From the NCBI GenBank assembly GCA_030686995.1, contig CM060709.1:301893357-301957356 (forward strand): a DNA stretch of 64,000 bases, read 5' to 3'. Shown here piece by piece: positions 1-10,622 of the stretch (position 1 is its first letter; every line of letters starts with the position of its first letter). The notes under the pieces are model-generated. The model searched no databases and was not told where the DNA came from. It saw only the letters and a program-made list of their open reading frames with translations. The position numbers and the translations under genes are program-made. This DNA comes from Artemisia argyi (lineage: Eukaryota; Streptophyta; Magnoliopsida; Asterales; Asteraceae).

Positions 1-758
1 TCCCAACCTGTCGTGAATTCTTCTGCTTCCAGACCTTGAGGAGCTCTCGCTTGGTGAGCGCTGCCGTCCAAGTCTATCTTGTATCCTTCGACTACCAAGT
101 CTGGAGTGAACATTGGTACGCCTCTCACCATCTTCGTATTCCTCCGAGTATTGTGAATCATATACTGTACCAAGTCTATCATGGACATTGGTACGTCTTT
201 CATTATTTTCGCCCCCCCCCCCCCCTCTGGTAGCGCGGTGGGGATGTTTCTGGGTTAAAGTTAAGCCGGACTTGTAGGCTCTGGCTTGATCTTCTCCTTG
301 CCTCCTCTTGCATGATGCTAGTTAAAGCTTCGTAATTTTGCGACACAAAATTACTTAGTGTTAATTCAGGCGCGTCCTCTTCCAGTGCAACAATATCTGC
401 TTCTGGGTTAGGTCCCCTATCTCGATTAGGCGCGCCTGGTGGCACAGTGTTGTCCACAATAGGTGCCGTTTGATGGGGAGTGTTGAAGAGAGTGCGCTGA
501 AGTTCTTCAGCGCTTAGAACCACCGTGGTGGTTTGAGTAACCTCTGTGGGCAGTTCTACTGCTGGGAGAATTAGGGTTGGGCCCGATTCTTGGCGGCCAG
601 GCGCACTGGTTGTTCTAGAGGCCTGCCTGGAGGTCGGATCTTGATGGTTCTTCCTCTGGGGGTCACCACGTGTTTTTTCAATTGCGGAGTCCGCTGGCTT
701 GAGTTTTTGTGTTTCGTCATTCTAGTTCTTAGTGTAGGGTCCCACGGATGGCGCCACT
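1..758 (-). pseudogene. Ty3/gypsy gag 5' fragment (Tat-like), truncated by window edge
   Basis: Read on the minus strand, this is the leader and start of a gypsy gag. Just inside the LTR lies TGGCGCCATCCGTGGGACC (about 738-756), the primer-binding/leader signature of plant Tat-type gypsy elements. An open frame follows (810-571; gag would start near the Met after TLRTR). A second frame (523-203) is rich in acidic, Glu/Gln and Arg residues, as in gag N-termini. Beyond a run of 14 C on the plus strand (212-225) the third stretch (about 200-1) encodes repeated Arg-rich units ending in HDRLG/HSRLG/QDRLG, a low-complexity gag linker. The frames do not join without shifts, so it is broken here. The rest of the element lies left of the window. 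The family call rests on the leader signature and composition; no protease or RT is visible. Confidence 0.6.
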
Positions 759-1243
759 TGTTGATATAAAAGTTGGGCGTTCCTTGTTTGGGTTTCTGCT
801 CTCGTACCAATCAGATCTTAATGCTTGAGACCTGCGCACTAAGAAAGCAAACAAACACCGTTAGGCTTATCGTGAGATTGTCTCCCACGATTATCCTCCG
901 GCGTGAGAGTAAGTAATCGATTTTTGGGGTTATGTAGAAGAGTTAGGGTTGTGAGTCGTACCTTTAACGAGAGTTATGGTTTTGTTTATATAGGCACGTA
1001 ATCCTTATTGGATACGTGCTCCTTACTCTTTGATCTATATCTGGTTTGATATATATCCCTTAAATAGGAGATATCTATATCCAAACCATAAATAACTTGG
1101 GTTTGGGCTTTCGTGAGCCCAAACCGTTTAACATGCTAGCCCAAATCATTGTCATGATAGCCCACTCGTGGTGGGCTTGGGCGTTAGTAATGTTTATCAT
1201 TTGGATTCGTGACCCGAATATAGAATATACGTCATCACACACA
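759..1243 (-). repeat. LTR of the minus-strand gypsy element (boundaries approximate)
   Basis: The inner edge is set by ATCAACA followed by AG and the TGGCGCC leader on the minus strand. The outer edge is placed at the TG of TGTGTGATGACG (minus strand, about 1243) and is less certain. A minus-strand TATA box, TATATAAAC, lies at 984-992, as expected for U3. Only one LTR is in the window. Confidence 0.55.
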
Positions 1244-1997
1244 AAACAAAAAAGCTCTATCGTCTATATGACTGGGTTGTGTGCAAAAATGGTTGATAGG
1301 CCGAGTTATGTGATGGTGGCATAATAGAGGACGACCGAGTTGTGGGAGAGGACGTGTTGTCCAACCTCCATTGCACTCGGTTTTAAATTGGATAGAAACA
1401 AAAGTGCATTATAACCCATAAAGTAACAGTTTTACATTTTCAAATCTTTTTATTGGTTGTAGTAGTAATTTTTTTTCATAAAAACATAACGAGAAAATCT
1501 ATTAACCATTCAAAATTGGGAGACATAAAGCATTGTTAAGTTAGCATTTATCACTATTTTTAGTAGATTCTACTTTTGATTAGCTTTAATAAACCACAGA
1601 AAAATTTACTATCATTGTAGTTTGTCACCAAATTAAACTTGCTTTAAAGTAACATGTGAAAAATACATATATAATCTCACAAAGATGAAAGAAGAAAAAG
1701 ACAACTTGTGTGCATGCATTTTCAATGGTCCTGTTTGGTACCGTATGACAAGAATAGTGTAATCTTCTTCATTTGCCATCATATTTACTCTGTTACGTAT
1801 GAATGTGTCAATTTACCATATTCCGTAACAATCAAAAGATCTTTTGTGGGCATACATCTTTTACAAAGTTGATTGTCACGTGTGCTATACAATATTGTGA
1901 ACTCCAACTAGTGCAAGCAAAAAAATGTATCTAAAATTCGTAATTGCATACGAGTACTTAAATTAACATAAAAAAATGTCAAGAGAGAGAGAGAGTG

Positions 1998-2034
<37 letters not shown>

Positions 2035-2088
2035 TGACAAATTCATAAGGTGATTTCGAGACGACCGAGCTTTTTTGTTTTGCGTGTA
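1244..2088. repeat. dispersed repeat, copy A
   Basis: Non-coding, AT-rich. It shares long colinear stretches with copy B (2089-3050) and copy C (33090-34745): the block around 'TTTTTATTGGTTGTA', the block 'TTAGTAGATTCTACTTTTGA', and the block ending 'CTAGTGCAAGCAAAAAAATG'. Copy A has no insertion at the sites where B and C are interrupted, so it is the empty-site reference for three transposon insertions. It ends with a 35-base poly(A) near 1998-2032. No protein-coding capacity was recognised; the parent element is unknown. Confidence 0.6.
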
Positions 2089-3050
2089 ACAATTTTACAT
2101 TTTGAATTCTTTTTATTGGTTGTAATATAATTTTTTTTTAATATAAAATAAAAAGAAAATCTGTTAACCATTCAAATTGGGAGACATAAAGTATTGTTAA
2201 GTTAGCATTATTTATCACTATTTTTAGTAGATTCTACTTTTGATTAGCTTTAATAAACCACATAAAAATTTACTATCATTGTAGTTTGTCACCGATGAAA
2301 AAAAGATCTTCTGTGGGCATACATCTTTTACAAAGTTGATTTTCACGTGTGCTATACAATATTCTGAACTCCATCTAGTGCAGGTACGGGTGGAAACGAG
2401 CCGAGCCGAACTCGAGCCTACCAGAGCTCGAGCTCGGCTCGTTTATATATAAAAAGCTCGAGCTCGTGCTCGTTTCGAGCCTCACATTTTGAGCTCGAGC
2501 TCGGCTCGTGAGATTTTTCATAAGCTCGAGCTCGGCTCGGGCTCGACTAATTTATATGATGTGAAAGTTCAAATGGAGTTCGGCTCGTTAATACAAGGCT
2601 CGAGCTCAGCTCGTGAATATAAAGCTCGGCTCGTTAACACAAGGCTCGAGCTCGTTAACACGATTATATGTATAGAAATTATATATACGTATATATTTCT
2701 AGGGTTCGTTCAGGCTCGCGAGCCCAAACGAGCTTTTTGTATAGATCTCGGGCTCGAGCTCGATTATTAAATGAGCCCAAACTTAGGCTCGAGTTCGGGC
2801 TCGAGCTCGTTTAAGCTCGGGTCATTCGAGCTTTTTACCGATCCGATCCCGAGCTTTTCACGAGTGGCTCGACTCGTTTCCACCCCTAAGTGCAAGCAAA
2901 AAAATGTATCTAAAATTCAGAATTGCATACGAATACGTATACTTAACAAATAACATAAAAACACATCAAGAGAGAGAAAAATAAAATAAACAAACTTAAC
3001 AAATTCATTAGGTGATTTCCAGACGGCAAAGAGCTTGGTATCCAATTGAT
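2089..3050. repeat. dispersed repeat, copy B (tandem with A), interrupted by a hAT-like element
   Basis: Direct tandem neighbour of copy A. Its order matches A apart from a deletion around 2292 and the insertion 2385-2888. After the insertion it resumes with GTGCAAGCAAAAAAATGTAT exactly as in A and ends in a 'GATTTCCAGACGGCAAAGAG' segment that parallels A's 'GATTTCGAGACGACCGAGC'. Confidence 0.6.
2385..2888. mobile_element. hAT-like non-autonomous element, 504 bp
   Basis: The ends are TACGGGTGGAAACGAG and CTCGTTTCCACCCCTA, near-perfect inverted repeats of the TAGGGGTG type. They are flanked by 8-bp direct repeats AGTGCAGG (2377-2384) and AGTGCAAG (2889-2896). Copy A of the host repeat has one AGTGCAAG at this point and no insert, which confirms the boundaries. 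The interior is built from GAGCTCGAGCTCGG-type units in opposite orientation towards each end and has no transposase. 8-bp TSD plus YAGGGGTG ends is the hAT signature. Confidence 0.85.
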
Positions 3051-3125
3051 TAAGTAGTACACAACAGTTAGTCCACATGTTCAAACGAACTCCCCTGCCC
3101 TCCCCCAAAAAAAATAAAAATAAAA

Positions 3126-3760
3126 AAGGGCCGTAGCAACATATAATAAGTGTTTATGTTTTCTTTCGGCTACCATTTAGTTGAAGGGTATAACAACAAG
3201 AAGTTTGATGAAGTATCCCATTTTTTTTACAAAACGTTTCCATGTTTTGATTTTCAAATTCTGTTCCATAATCACTTCTAAATACTTTCACTGTTTTATC
3301 AAACTAGTTTTTAATCAGATTAAATTTGTAGTGATATATTGAAATACTTCATCTTCCCCTTAATAAAATACCCAAACAATCCTTGTATAATCATTAACCA
3401 CCATCAAAAAATACTTATATCCATTCCTGCTTTGAACCTTCTATGGAACCACACATCTAAGTGAACAATATGTCCAATATCTTTGGTTTGATGTCCACTA
3501 AGATTAGGTAAAGGATCTCTGGTCTGTTTTGTTTTATGGCAAACTTCAGAGGAATTGTCTTTAGATTCTTTTTCAAAATTAAGTTTGTGTGGTGTAAAGT
3601 ATTCAGAACTTGGTCAAAGGGACGACCAAGCCTGATTTGCCAGGCACACCTAGACAAACAACAAACTTGAATATTACCATTGACCTAATTTCTAAAAACC
3701 TTTTTAAAATTTGATAAATCTTTGTATCAAAGCTAACCTGGCTCTGATATCATATGAAAA
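3126..3760 (-). pseudogene. Ty1/copia integrase relic with adjacent primer-site remnant
   Basis: In shifting minus-strand frames the segment reads as a copia integrase. A CXXC-type region is followed by 'KQTRDP', a 'GHIVHLDVW' around the first catalytic Asp, and then a decayed stretch to the counterpart of the second Asp. Last comes an 'NG...RK' stretch for the catalytic Glu region near 3140-3190. Stops and frameshifts are frequent. At 3738-3750 the minus strand has TGATATCAGAGCC, close to the initiator-Met primer site used by copia elements. The primer site directly abuts integrase, so gag and protease have been deleted. Confidence 0.65.
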
Positions 3761-4203
3761 CTTAACAAATATTTAACAACATCAAAAAATTATGAATACA
3801 ATCAACCTCCCCACTTATTTTATTATTGCATCTAACATCTACTTCAGATATAGAGATAGGTTTTGAGTTCAGTACAAGCAAAGAAAGAAAGAAAAGTAAA
3901 AAAAAAAACAACTTTGCCAAACTCACAAACAAAAGATGAGAAGGAGAGAAAAAAACACAGTGAAAAATATGAAAAGATAATGACAAATGGGATATAATGA
4001 GACATCATGTACTCACTTAACCCTAGTTGTTTAATCTTCAAGATTCTAACACCTTAGCCCAAATCTACAAGACTTTGACACTTCCGGTCCCTGCTTGTTC
4101 TAAACAAAAACAAAACATATCCAAATATTTAGTACAATTTACCTTCTTCATACCTGTAGATTAGAACTTATATCTTCAACCATCCAAATACATAATTAGC
4201 TTA
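3761..4203. other. AT-rich stretch, possible remnant LTR of the copia relic
   Basis: It follows the copia primer-site remnant on the minus strand, where an LTR would lie. It contains purine-rich runs but no second LTR to compare with. No gene is recognised. Confidence 0.3.
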
Positions 4204-4682
4204 TTACTTTTAAGCCAAAAGTTCGGTGTAGATCCAATTTTTACCAAAGATCAAATTGGTTGATCTCAACCATCCATCCAACTTCAATCCAATGGCTAAT
4301 ATTAATTGCCATTTTTAATTTAATCTTTACTGAGGGTCATTTTTGTAATATCACTCAAAATTAAAACACCGGGTGACTTACATCCATCTCATTTACGCAT
4401 CTCATTTCTTTTTTTCATTTCACACACACTCTCTCATCTACTCTCACCAACAAGGTTTCCCCCAAATTACAAACCCTAACCACCCAATTCAAAATTGATC
4501 AAAATCAGTGCTAAACGATGGACATTCGAGATGAAATAACATTATCAAAACGTGATCCGGTGCTCCAATCGTCTTAAGTTCCGGTTGCCGATCAAAATCA
4601 ATGTCAAAATGTTGATATTGGTAATTTTTTTTAATTATAATTCGATTTATTATTCATATTATTCGATTAATTGCTATTTTGA

Positions 4683-4940
4683 TTTATTATTCATCATCAG
4701 TTATTTTTAGCTAGGTTAGTTAGCTATGTGATTTGAAGGTTAGTTGATTATCACTTCATGTGAACTTTGATGATGTGAATCGAAGAATCATTAATATGTT
4801 CATTTTCTGATTTTTGATTCATCGTCAGTTATTTGTAGCTAGGTTAGTTAGTTATGTGATTTAAAGGTTAGTTGATTATCACTTCATGTGAACTTTGATG
4901 ATGTGAATCGAAGAATCATTAATATGTTCATTTTCTGATA
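4683..4940. repeat. tandem duplication, about 122-bp unit, two copies
   Basis: The unit starting 'TTATTTTTAGCTAGGTTAG' and ending 'AATATGTTCATTTTCTGAT' is repeated almost unchanged head to tail in the left MULE arm. It looks like intronic or UTR sequence; no coding. Confidence 0.75.
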
Positions 4941-4979
4941 GTGATTATGCTGATGTTTTTAGTTCTTATACTGATGTTT

Positions 4980-5070
4980 TTGTAATATCATATATGATTA
5001 TAGTAGAATCATATATGATTCTACTAGAATCATATGTGATTCTTACTAAAATCATATATGATTTTAGCTT
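4980..5070. repeat. AATCATATATGATT palindrome array 1
   Basis: Three exact and one variant copy of the self-complementary 12-mer ATCATATATGAT. They are separated by TAGTAG/CTACTAG linkers that are also self-complementary. The array sits in an intron-like segment. Confidence 0.8.
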
Positions 5071-5164
5071 ATACTGATGTTTTTAGTGATTATACAGTTA
5101 TACTGATGTTTCAGGTTTTTCACCTGTTTTTGAGTTTGATTGGTATTATATTTCTTTTTGAAGG

Positions 5165-6350
5165 CCAAGTGTTTGTTGGATGCTTTGCCAGCAAATGATA
5201 AGTCGTTCAGCCAGCTTTTTAGTGAAGCTCCTTTTTTGCCTGAGTATGCATTTAAGCTTCTTGTTAGATTTTGTTTATTTTTAGGTTTTGTTGCTTTATT
5301 TTGTTGATAATAAGTAGTTGTTAGATGTTTTCGGATAATAAATAGTTTTATTCATCTTTTTGTGTACCTCAAAATGAAATCATATATGATTTTGATAATA
5401 AGTAGTTGGTTATTTTTGATAATAAGTAGTTTTTTTTATAACTGGTAATAAGATGAGCATAAACGAGTAATTGGAATTCGTTATTATTGAGATATGATCT
5501 GTTGCGTAGTGATATAAGTTTACAGTCGTGTTATAAGTTTTTTTTTTGGATAACTGATAATAAGATGAGCATAAACGAGTAATTGGAATTCGTTATTATT
5601 GAGATATGATATGTTGTTTTGTTTTAGTTTTATTTTGTAGTATATGTTCGGTTTACTAATATCTTAATTGTGAGTGAGACTTGTTAAGGCTTATTTACTT
5701 TGGCATAGTTGTATTGTGAGTGAGATCTCTTGTTAAGGCTTATTTACTTCGGTTTATGTCTGTTAGTTTTATTCATGTTTACGGCATAACTTTAAATTAG
5801 GGGTTAGTGATGTACTGATGTATAGGATTTTGTTGCTGATATAATGATGTATTTTTGTTAGAATCATGTATGATTCACATTGAATCATGTATGGTTCACA
5901 TTGAATCATATATGATTCATATTGAATCATATATGATTCAATGTGAATCATACATGATTCTAGTAGAATCATGTATGATTATAATAGATTATTTTATGGT
6001 TATTAACATTTAAAATTTTTACGTCAATCGATCAAAATATGTTGCACATAATCCTAACGAGATGCTTACAAGGTAATCAGCGAAGAAGGCTATGACTGCT
6101 GATAAACCAAAGTCAAAAGTTGTCAAACCCAAACCGAAACTTCCTATTAAATCGCTACCTTCTGTCAAACCTCAACCTTCTGTCAAACCTCGACATTCTG
6201 TTAAAACGAAAGTTGCTGTCAAAAGGAAGTAGTCTGAGGATAAGAATAAGGAGGATGAGTGTGATGAAGATGTTGGTAGTGATGGGTCTGATGAAGATGG
6301 TGGTAGTGAAGAAGATAGTGAGGATGAGCCTGGTGAAGAAGGTAGTGAGG
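5165..6350 (+). pseudogene. degenerate MULE-borne gene, left part (possibly Ulp1-type second ORF)
   Basis: After an intron-like segment ending TTTCTTTTTGAAG, an exon-like frame starts at about 5165 (AKCLLDALPANDKSFSQLF). A second coding-like block runs from about 6085 to 6350. It is first Lys/Pro-rich with PSVKP repeats, then hits a TAG at 6229-6231, then runs on as an acidic Asp/Glu/Ser tract. The acidic/basic linker resembles the region before the C-terminal protease domain of Ulp1-like genes carried by plant MULEs. That comparison is from memory and no catalytic residues are visible. It is cut at 6350 by the gypsy insertion. Between the blocks, 5400-5610 carries two direct copies of a 75-bp segment (ATAAGATGAGCATAAACGAG...). 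Confidence 0.35.
5862..5996. repeat. AATCATATATGATT palindrome array 2
   Basis: Seven successive ATCATRYATGAT-type palindromes with linkers such as TCACATTGA or TCTAGTAGA. This yields an accidental open frame of repeated 'SYMIQ' units on the minus strand, which is not a gene. Confidence 0.8.
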
Positions 6351-7755
6351 TGATGAGGTAAAAAATGAACCACTTTTAGGGGGTCATTTAAGCCCGGAAT
6401 CGAATTTATTTGATCAAATATTGCCCTAAATCGTTCCTTTTGTGATTTTAGGTACTTTGGGAGTGAAATCTGGAAAAGGAAGCAATTCGGACGTTTTTGG
6501 AGCATAAAAGTGAAGAAAACGCCAAAGTCTTAATTTTCCTTGCTGGGAACAGTAGGTGACGGCGTCAAGAAGTAATTTCTGACGGCGTCAAGAGTAATTT
6601 CCATGACGACCCAGTACAGATTTGACGGCGTCACAAGGAAGGGCGTCAAGAGTAAAATTCATGACGGCCTGAAAATGCATAACACATGACGACGTCAAAA
6701 GTAGATCAAGGCAGTCCGAGAATTATTTTGGCGGCGAGGTGACGGCGTCACAAGATTTGTCTTGACGCCGTCAGACCCTATTTCCTACATATAGTTTTCT
6801 AATTTTCACATTAAAAAGAGAGAAGTTTTGGAGAAACCCTAAGTACGAACTTGGTGCGAATTTTACAGGTTTTTCAAGGGTTCTAAGCCCTTGATACCTT
6901 TCATGTGTAATTGAGATAAGTATTCTTTTAATTCAATCAATATGTCTATGTGTTGGTTGTCTATATCTTGTTCTTGTCTTAATTCCATCATGCTAGGCTA
7001 GATCTATCTTGTGTTTGCTTAGATCTAATGAAACCTAGATGTTAATTATGTGTTGATTACTTGTTTATATTTGTTTTGGATGGGTGAATTCGATGTTAGG
7101 CTTAAGAAAACTGGCAGACTTCCAATTGGTGACATGCTTGAACGTCTTAGGAAACATGAACTGATGTGCACTAGGTTTTATTGGTTGTATTTAATGCATG
7201 AGCGACTGTTTATAATCCCTATGGTTGTGCTGGGCATGGTATAGGAGGAGATAAGAGCTCATAGGATTGGGGAGTTAAGTGCGCCACCCCATGAATGGTA
7301 TTAAGGAATACAATCCGTCATCCATGCAACTATAACAAGTAATTAACGTGTAAAAGATGTCTAGGGAGTAGTGAAATCTAAGTAAACACATTTTCTCCAC
7401 TTATTGCTCACAACCTTAGTATAATTTAGTTTATTTTCATTTTTAGTATTTTATTTTGATTGCATCTTTAGCATTGGGTTAGTTGACTAGCAACTAATTC
7501 CGTCCAAATCCTTCAAACCCGAGATTTTTACTTGCTTTCTAAAAAATATAAAAATACAAAAATAATCATCCCTCATCTTTAGAACTAGTATTTAGGTTTT
7601 CTAATCCTAGCGACACTATTCCTAGCTGAACGATCAATCCCCCGGTACTTGTCACTATATTATACTACAACGATCAGGTACACTGCCTGATGGGGGTTGT
7701 AAGCTTCTAAAGATCCCTTGAGAGGTAAAGCCTGGTGCGATTCCCACGTACATCA
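6351..7755 (+). repeat. 5' LTR of the non-autonomous gypsy element, 1405 bp
   Basis: It starts TGATGAGGTAAAAAATG and ends ACGTACATCA just before the primer-site leader. U3 carries six full TGACGNCGTCA boxes (6557, 6580, 6623, 6687, 6740, 6763) plus half boxes. A weak TATA-like CATATAG follows near 6786. Confidence 0.9.
6557..6773. promoter_or_regulatory. cluster of six TGACGNCGTCA palindromic boxes in U3
   Basis: TGACGGCGTCA at 6557, 6580, 6623 and 6740, TGACGACGTCA at 6687 and TGACGCCGTCA at 6763, with half sites at about 6604, 6643 and 6662. TGACG is the core bound by plant TGA-type bZIP factors (as-1 elements). The spacing is irregular. The role as an enhancer is inferred from position and motif only. 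Confidence 0.5.
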
Positions 7756-7925
7756 AGTTTTTGGCGCCGTTGCCGGGGAATAGTTATTGTCTAGGTTAGA
7801 ATATCTTTTTATTAGGTCTACTTGCTAGATTCCTTTCTAGTAAGATTTTATTTTTATTTTTAGGTTTTTTTTAGTCTATCTTATTTCTTTGTGTTTTTGT
7901 TCGTAACTCTTCACCACCCAACATC

Positions 7926-10622
7926 ATGGACGATGGGAACATCTTTGAACCCGTCATCCCACCACAACAAAACCCACCACTAGAACCCCTTAGGCCCCGA
8001 ACCTTAGGAGAGTATTCTCGACCTAGCCACCAAGGCTACCAAAACACCATTGAGCTCACCGGAGCCAATGTGACCCCCTTGCGATCCGATACCATCCGGT
8101 TGGTGCAAAGTGGATGTGCATTCCATGGACTTCGTTCCGAAGATTCAAACCAACATCTTAAGGACTTCCTCAAAATCGTAGATTCCATAGACCTAGGTGT
8201 TGAAACTAGAGAGACAACCCGATTACGCCTATTCCAATTCTCTCTACGGGATCAAGCTAGTCAATGGCTTGAGCGTTTACCCGCGAGATCCATCACCACA
8301 TGGGATGATCTCACCACTCGTTTCCTTGCTCAATTTTTCCCACCGGGGAGAACTACTAAGCTTAGAAATGACATCTTGATGTTCCAACAACGTCAAAATG
8401 AATCTCTTTATGAAGCATGGACTCGTTTCAAGGACTTACTCCAAAAAGTCCCTCATCATGGCATAGATCTTTGGCTCCAAGTCCAAATTTTTTATGACCA
8501 TATCGATATCTCCATGAGGCGAGCCATTGACCAATCGGCCGGTGGTAAGCTACGTGATCTAAGTGCGGAACAATCATGGGAACTCATAGAAGATCTTGCT
8601 CTCTATGACAACGAAAGTTGGAATGATCCCCGTGATTTGAACAAAACGGTCAAGGCAATATCTTTGCCTTTGAACAATTCTAGCACTCCCTACCGTAGGA
8701 TCATGGAACTTGAAGGTCGAGTCAAGTCTCTCATGAAACCTTACGAAGCTAAAAAATCCTCAAGCCAAGTAAGCAGAATCGCTTCTACATGCAAATTATG
8801 TATTGGCCCTCACGAGACTCATAACTGCATGGAGCTTCCAAAACGGGCTTATAACGAATTCACGTCGTCACACGTGGGTCAAGGTCCTCGAACTTCTGAC
8901 GAGGCCTATGAAGCATGGAAGGATAAACCTAATTTCAGAGGGTACCAAACGCGGAGCGTATCTTTCAACGACTCCTCACCACTCACTTGGTCCGAGCATT
9001 TTCCATCACAAGGCATTCCTAGGCAAAGCTGTGAAGATGCTCTAAAAAAAATCATTCTATCTCAAGAATTACAGCTCTCTACGCTCGAGGCTAAATTTAG
9101 ACAACAGCAGGCTGATATGAACAGCAAGATTTGTAATCTGTTAACTGCTATCAAGGAGCATGTTGTTAATAAACCCATTCACGTTGATGAGGTTAAGTCT
9201 GTTACCGTCATGAGTCCACCAACCTCCCCTGTGAAAATAAAAAGTCCTAGCAAGTTATTCAAACATATATCCCCTAAAGGAAAAGAACCTGTCAACCCCC
9301 TAGGACCAATCCACTTCGTAAACACCATCACCACGTTATCTGCCTTTACACCCAACCCAACCCAACAACAAACTAACAAATTTGGTCATACAGCTAAAGA
9401 TGAGATCTTAAGGGTAGACCACGATTCGGCCAGAAAACCTACCGACTCATCCGAGCAGTACACCGCGCAAGAATCTGGCAAATCTATTATAGAAGAACCC
9501 GAGAGAAAAATGGAGGATGTTACTAGTGGGAGTAGCGATAGGACTAAGGAAAGTAACCCTAAAGTTTTCAAGATCTCCTGCACCATTAAGGAAAAGCTCC
9601 TAACCGATAGTCATATAGATCCTAGCTTCCCAGTCAACATAATCCCCCTTTCCTTATACCATGAGGCCTTCCCAAAACGCATTGCGTGCGAAAGGGTAAT
9701 GAAAAATTTATCAATCAGGATTGGAGAGCTTGTTTACAATACTGACCTCACCGTGGTCGATGACGTGGACCCTCTCACCAATCAAACGTTAACCAACCTT
9801 GTTCTTGGGAAACCATTTATCAATGAATCGGGAGTGATCCTTGATGAGAAAGATGGTAGTGCATTATTCAGCAATGGTGTTAAGAAGGTAATTTTTCGTA
9901 GGGGTAATAAGGAGGTGTACGAGTATCGTCCTTCCCTTGTGGGGAATATATATGGGTCGAAGGATGGAGAGTCGGGGAAGATAAGACGGCGTAATTCGAA
10001 TAATCTCAAAATCCCCTGCATGATCGGTCATAAGTACTTCGATAACGTCTACATTAACTTATTCCTGCCGAAGAATTTTATGTCCTTATTCCATTATAAC
10101 AATATCTGCAGATGGGGAATGATTTACAAGGGAGAGAAAGTGGTTGGTAAGGATCATGAAATCCAGGTGTTTGTAGGAAATATGGCATTTACTATGGAAT
10201 TTACGATCGTGGACAACATCGAAGACTATGTCGACCCTAGATTATCACAAATTGTTTTTGGGGCGCCATTTTGCGAGATCACTAATCTGATAATTGATGA
10301 CCGGAACGGAATTATGAACTTCGCTGATGGAATTAGGAGGGTTTCATACCAAACGCCATACAAGAGAAGAGACCTTAAGGAAATCGATTGTGACGGGCTT
10401 GATAAGATAAGTTCCCAACTTATTTTGTGCGATGAAGATGTTCGGAGAGGGTGTAAGAACACTTCTGATTTATCATGTGGATTCTTTAAGGATGTTAGTA
10501 AGCTTGGTTCTAAGTATCGAAAAGATATCTTCGAGTTCGAAGACCCGAAGTACTTACACTATGAAAGCAATACTAGTTTAGAAGACGACCTAGAGAGTGG
10601 AACCAATGATGAAGTCACATAG
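7926..10622 (+). CDS. retrotransposon gag-type protein with tandem protease-like folds, 898 aa
   Basis: The protein is intact, starting at MDDGNIFEP 170 nt after the 5' LTR. Residues about 60-230 are a Retrotrans_gag capsid region (LFQFSLRDQASQWLERLP, then WDDLTTRFLAQFFPPG). A zinc-knuckle variant CKLCIGPHETHNC lies near residue 288. Residues about 390-410 are Gln-rich and coiled-coil-like. Two similar modules follow. One (about 545-680) runs from 'ISCTIKEKLL' to 'VLGKPFI' and 'FSNGVKKVIF'. The second (about 690-820) runs from 'IPCMIGHKYF' to 'VFGAPFC' and 'FADGIRRVSY'. Both follow the retropepsin layout, but the D-[ST]-G active site is replaced (DPSFPVNII; LFLPKNFMS). Function: capsid assembly is plausible; proteolysis is not. 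Similar proteins are, from memory, annotated as 'MAK10-like' in Asteraceae; I regard that name as wrong. Confidence 0.85.
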   Translation: MDDGNIFEPVIPPQQNPPLEPLRPRTLGEYSRPSHQGYQNTIELTGANVTPLRSDTIRLVQSGCAFHGLRSEDSNQHLKDFLKIVDSIDLGVETRETTRLRLFQFSLRDQASQWLERLPARSITTWDDLTTRFLAQFFPPGRTTKLRNDILMFQQRQNESLYEAWTRFKDLLQKVPHHGIDLWLQVQIFYDHIDISMRRAIDQSAGGKLRDLSAEQSWELIEDLALYDNESWNDPRDLNKTVKAISLPLNNSSTPYRRIMELEGRVKSLMKPYEAKKSSSQVSRIASTCKLCIGPHETHNCMELPKRAYNEFTSSHVGQGPRTSDEAYEAWKDKPNFRGYQTRSVSFNDSSPLTWSEHFPSQGIPRQSCEDALKKIILSQELQLSTLEAKFRQQQADMNSKICNLLTAIKEHVVNKPIHVDEVKSVTVMSPPTSPVKIKSPSKLFKHISPKGKEPVNPLGPIHFVNTITTLSAFTPNPTQQQTNKFGHTAKDEILRVDHDSARKPTDSSEQYTAQESGKSIIEEPERKMEDVTSGSSDRTKESNPKVFKISCTIKEKLLTDSHIDPSFPVNIIPLSLYHEAFPKRIACERVMKNLSIRIGELVYNTDLTVVDDVDPLTNQTLTNLVLGKPFINESGVILDEKDGSALFSNGVKKVIFRRGNKEVYEYRPSLVGNIYGSKDGESGKIRRRNSNNLKIPCMIGHKYFDNVYINLFLPKNFMSLFHYNNICRWGMIYKGEKVVGKDHEIQVFVGNMAFTMEFTIVDNIEDYVDPRLSQIVFGAPFCEITNLIIDDRNGIMNFADGIRRVSYQTPYKRRDLKEIDCDGLDKISSQLILCDEDVRRGCKNTSDLSCGFFKDVSKLGSKYRKDIFEFEDPKYLHYESNTSLEDDLESGTNDEVT

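Noticed and set aside
1097..1324. 75-aa ORF overlapping the first LTR
   Set aside because: It runs through LTR promoter sequence in the wrong orientation and has no domain.
5769..5972. 67-aa minus-strand ORF of 'SYMIQ' repeats
   Set aside because: Produced by the ATCATATATGAT palindrome array.
7926..10622. Annotating the 898-aa protein as a host 'MAK10-like' gene
   Set aside because: It lies between near-identical LTRs after a primer-site leader and has a retrotransposon gag capsid region; the host-gene name is an annotation artefact.
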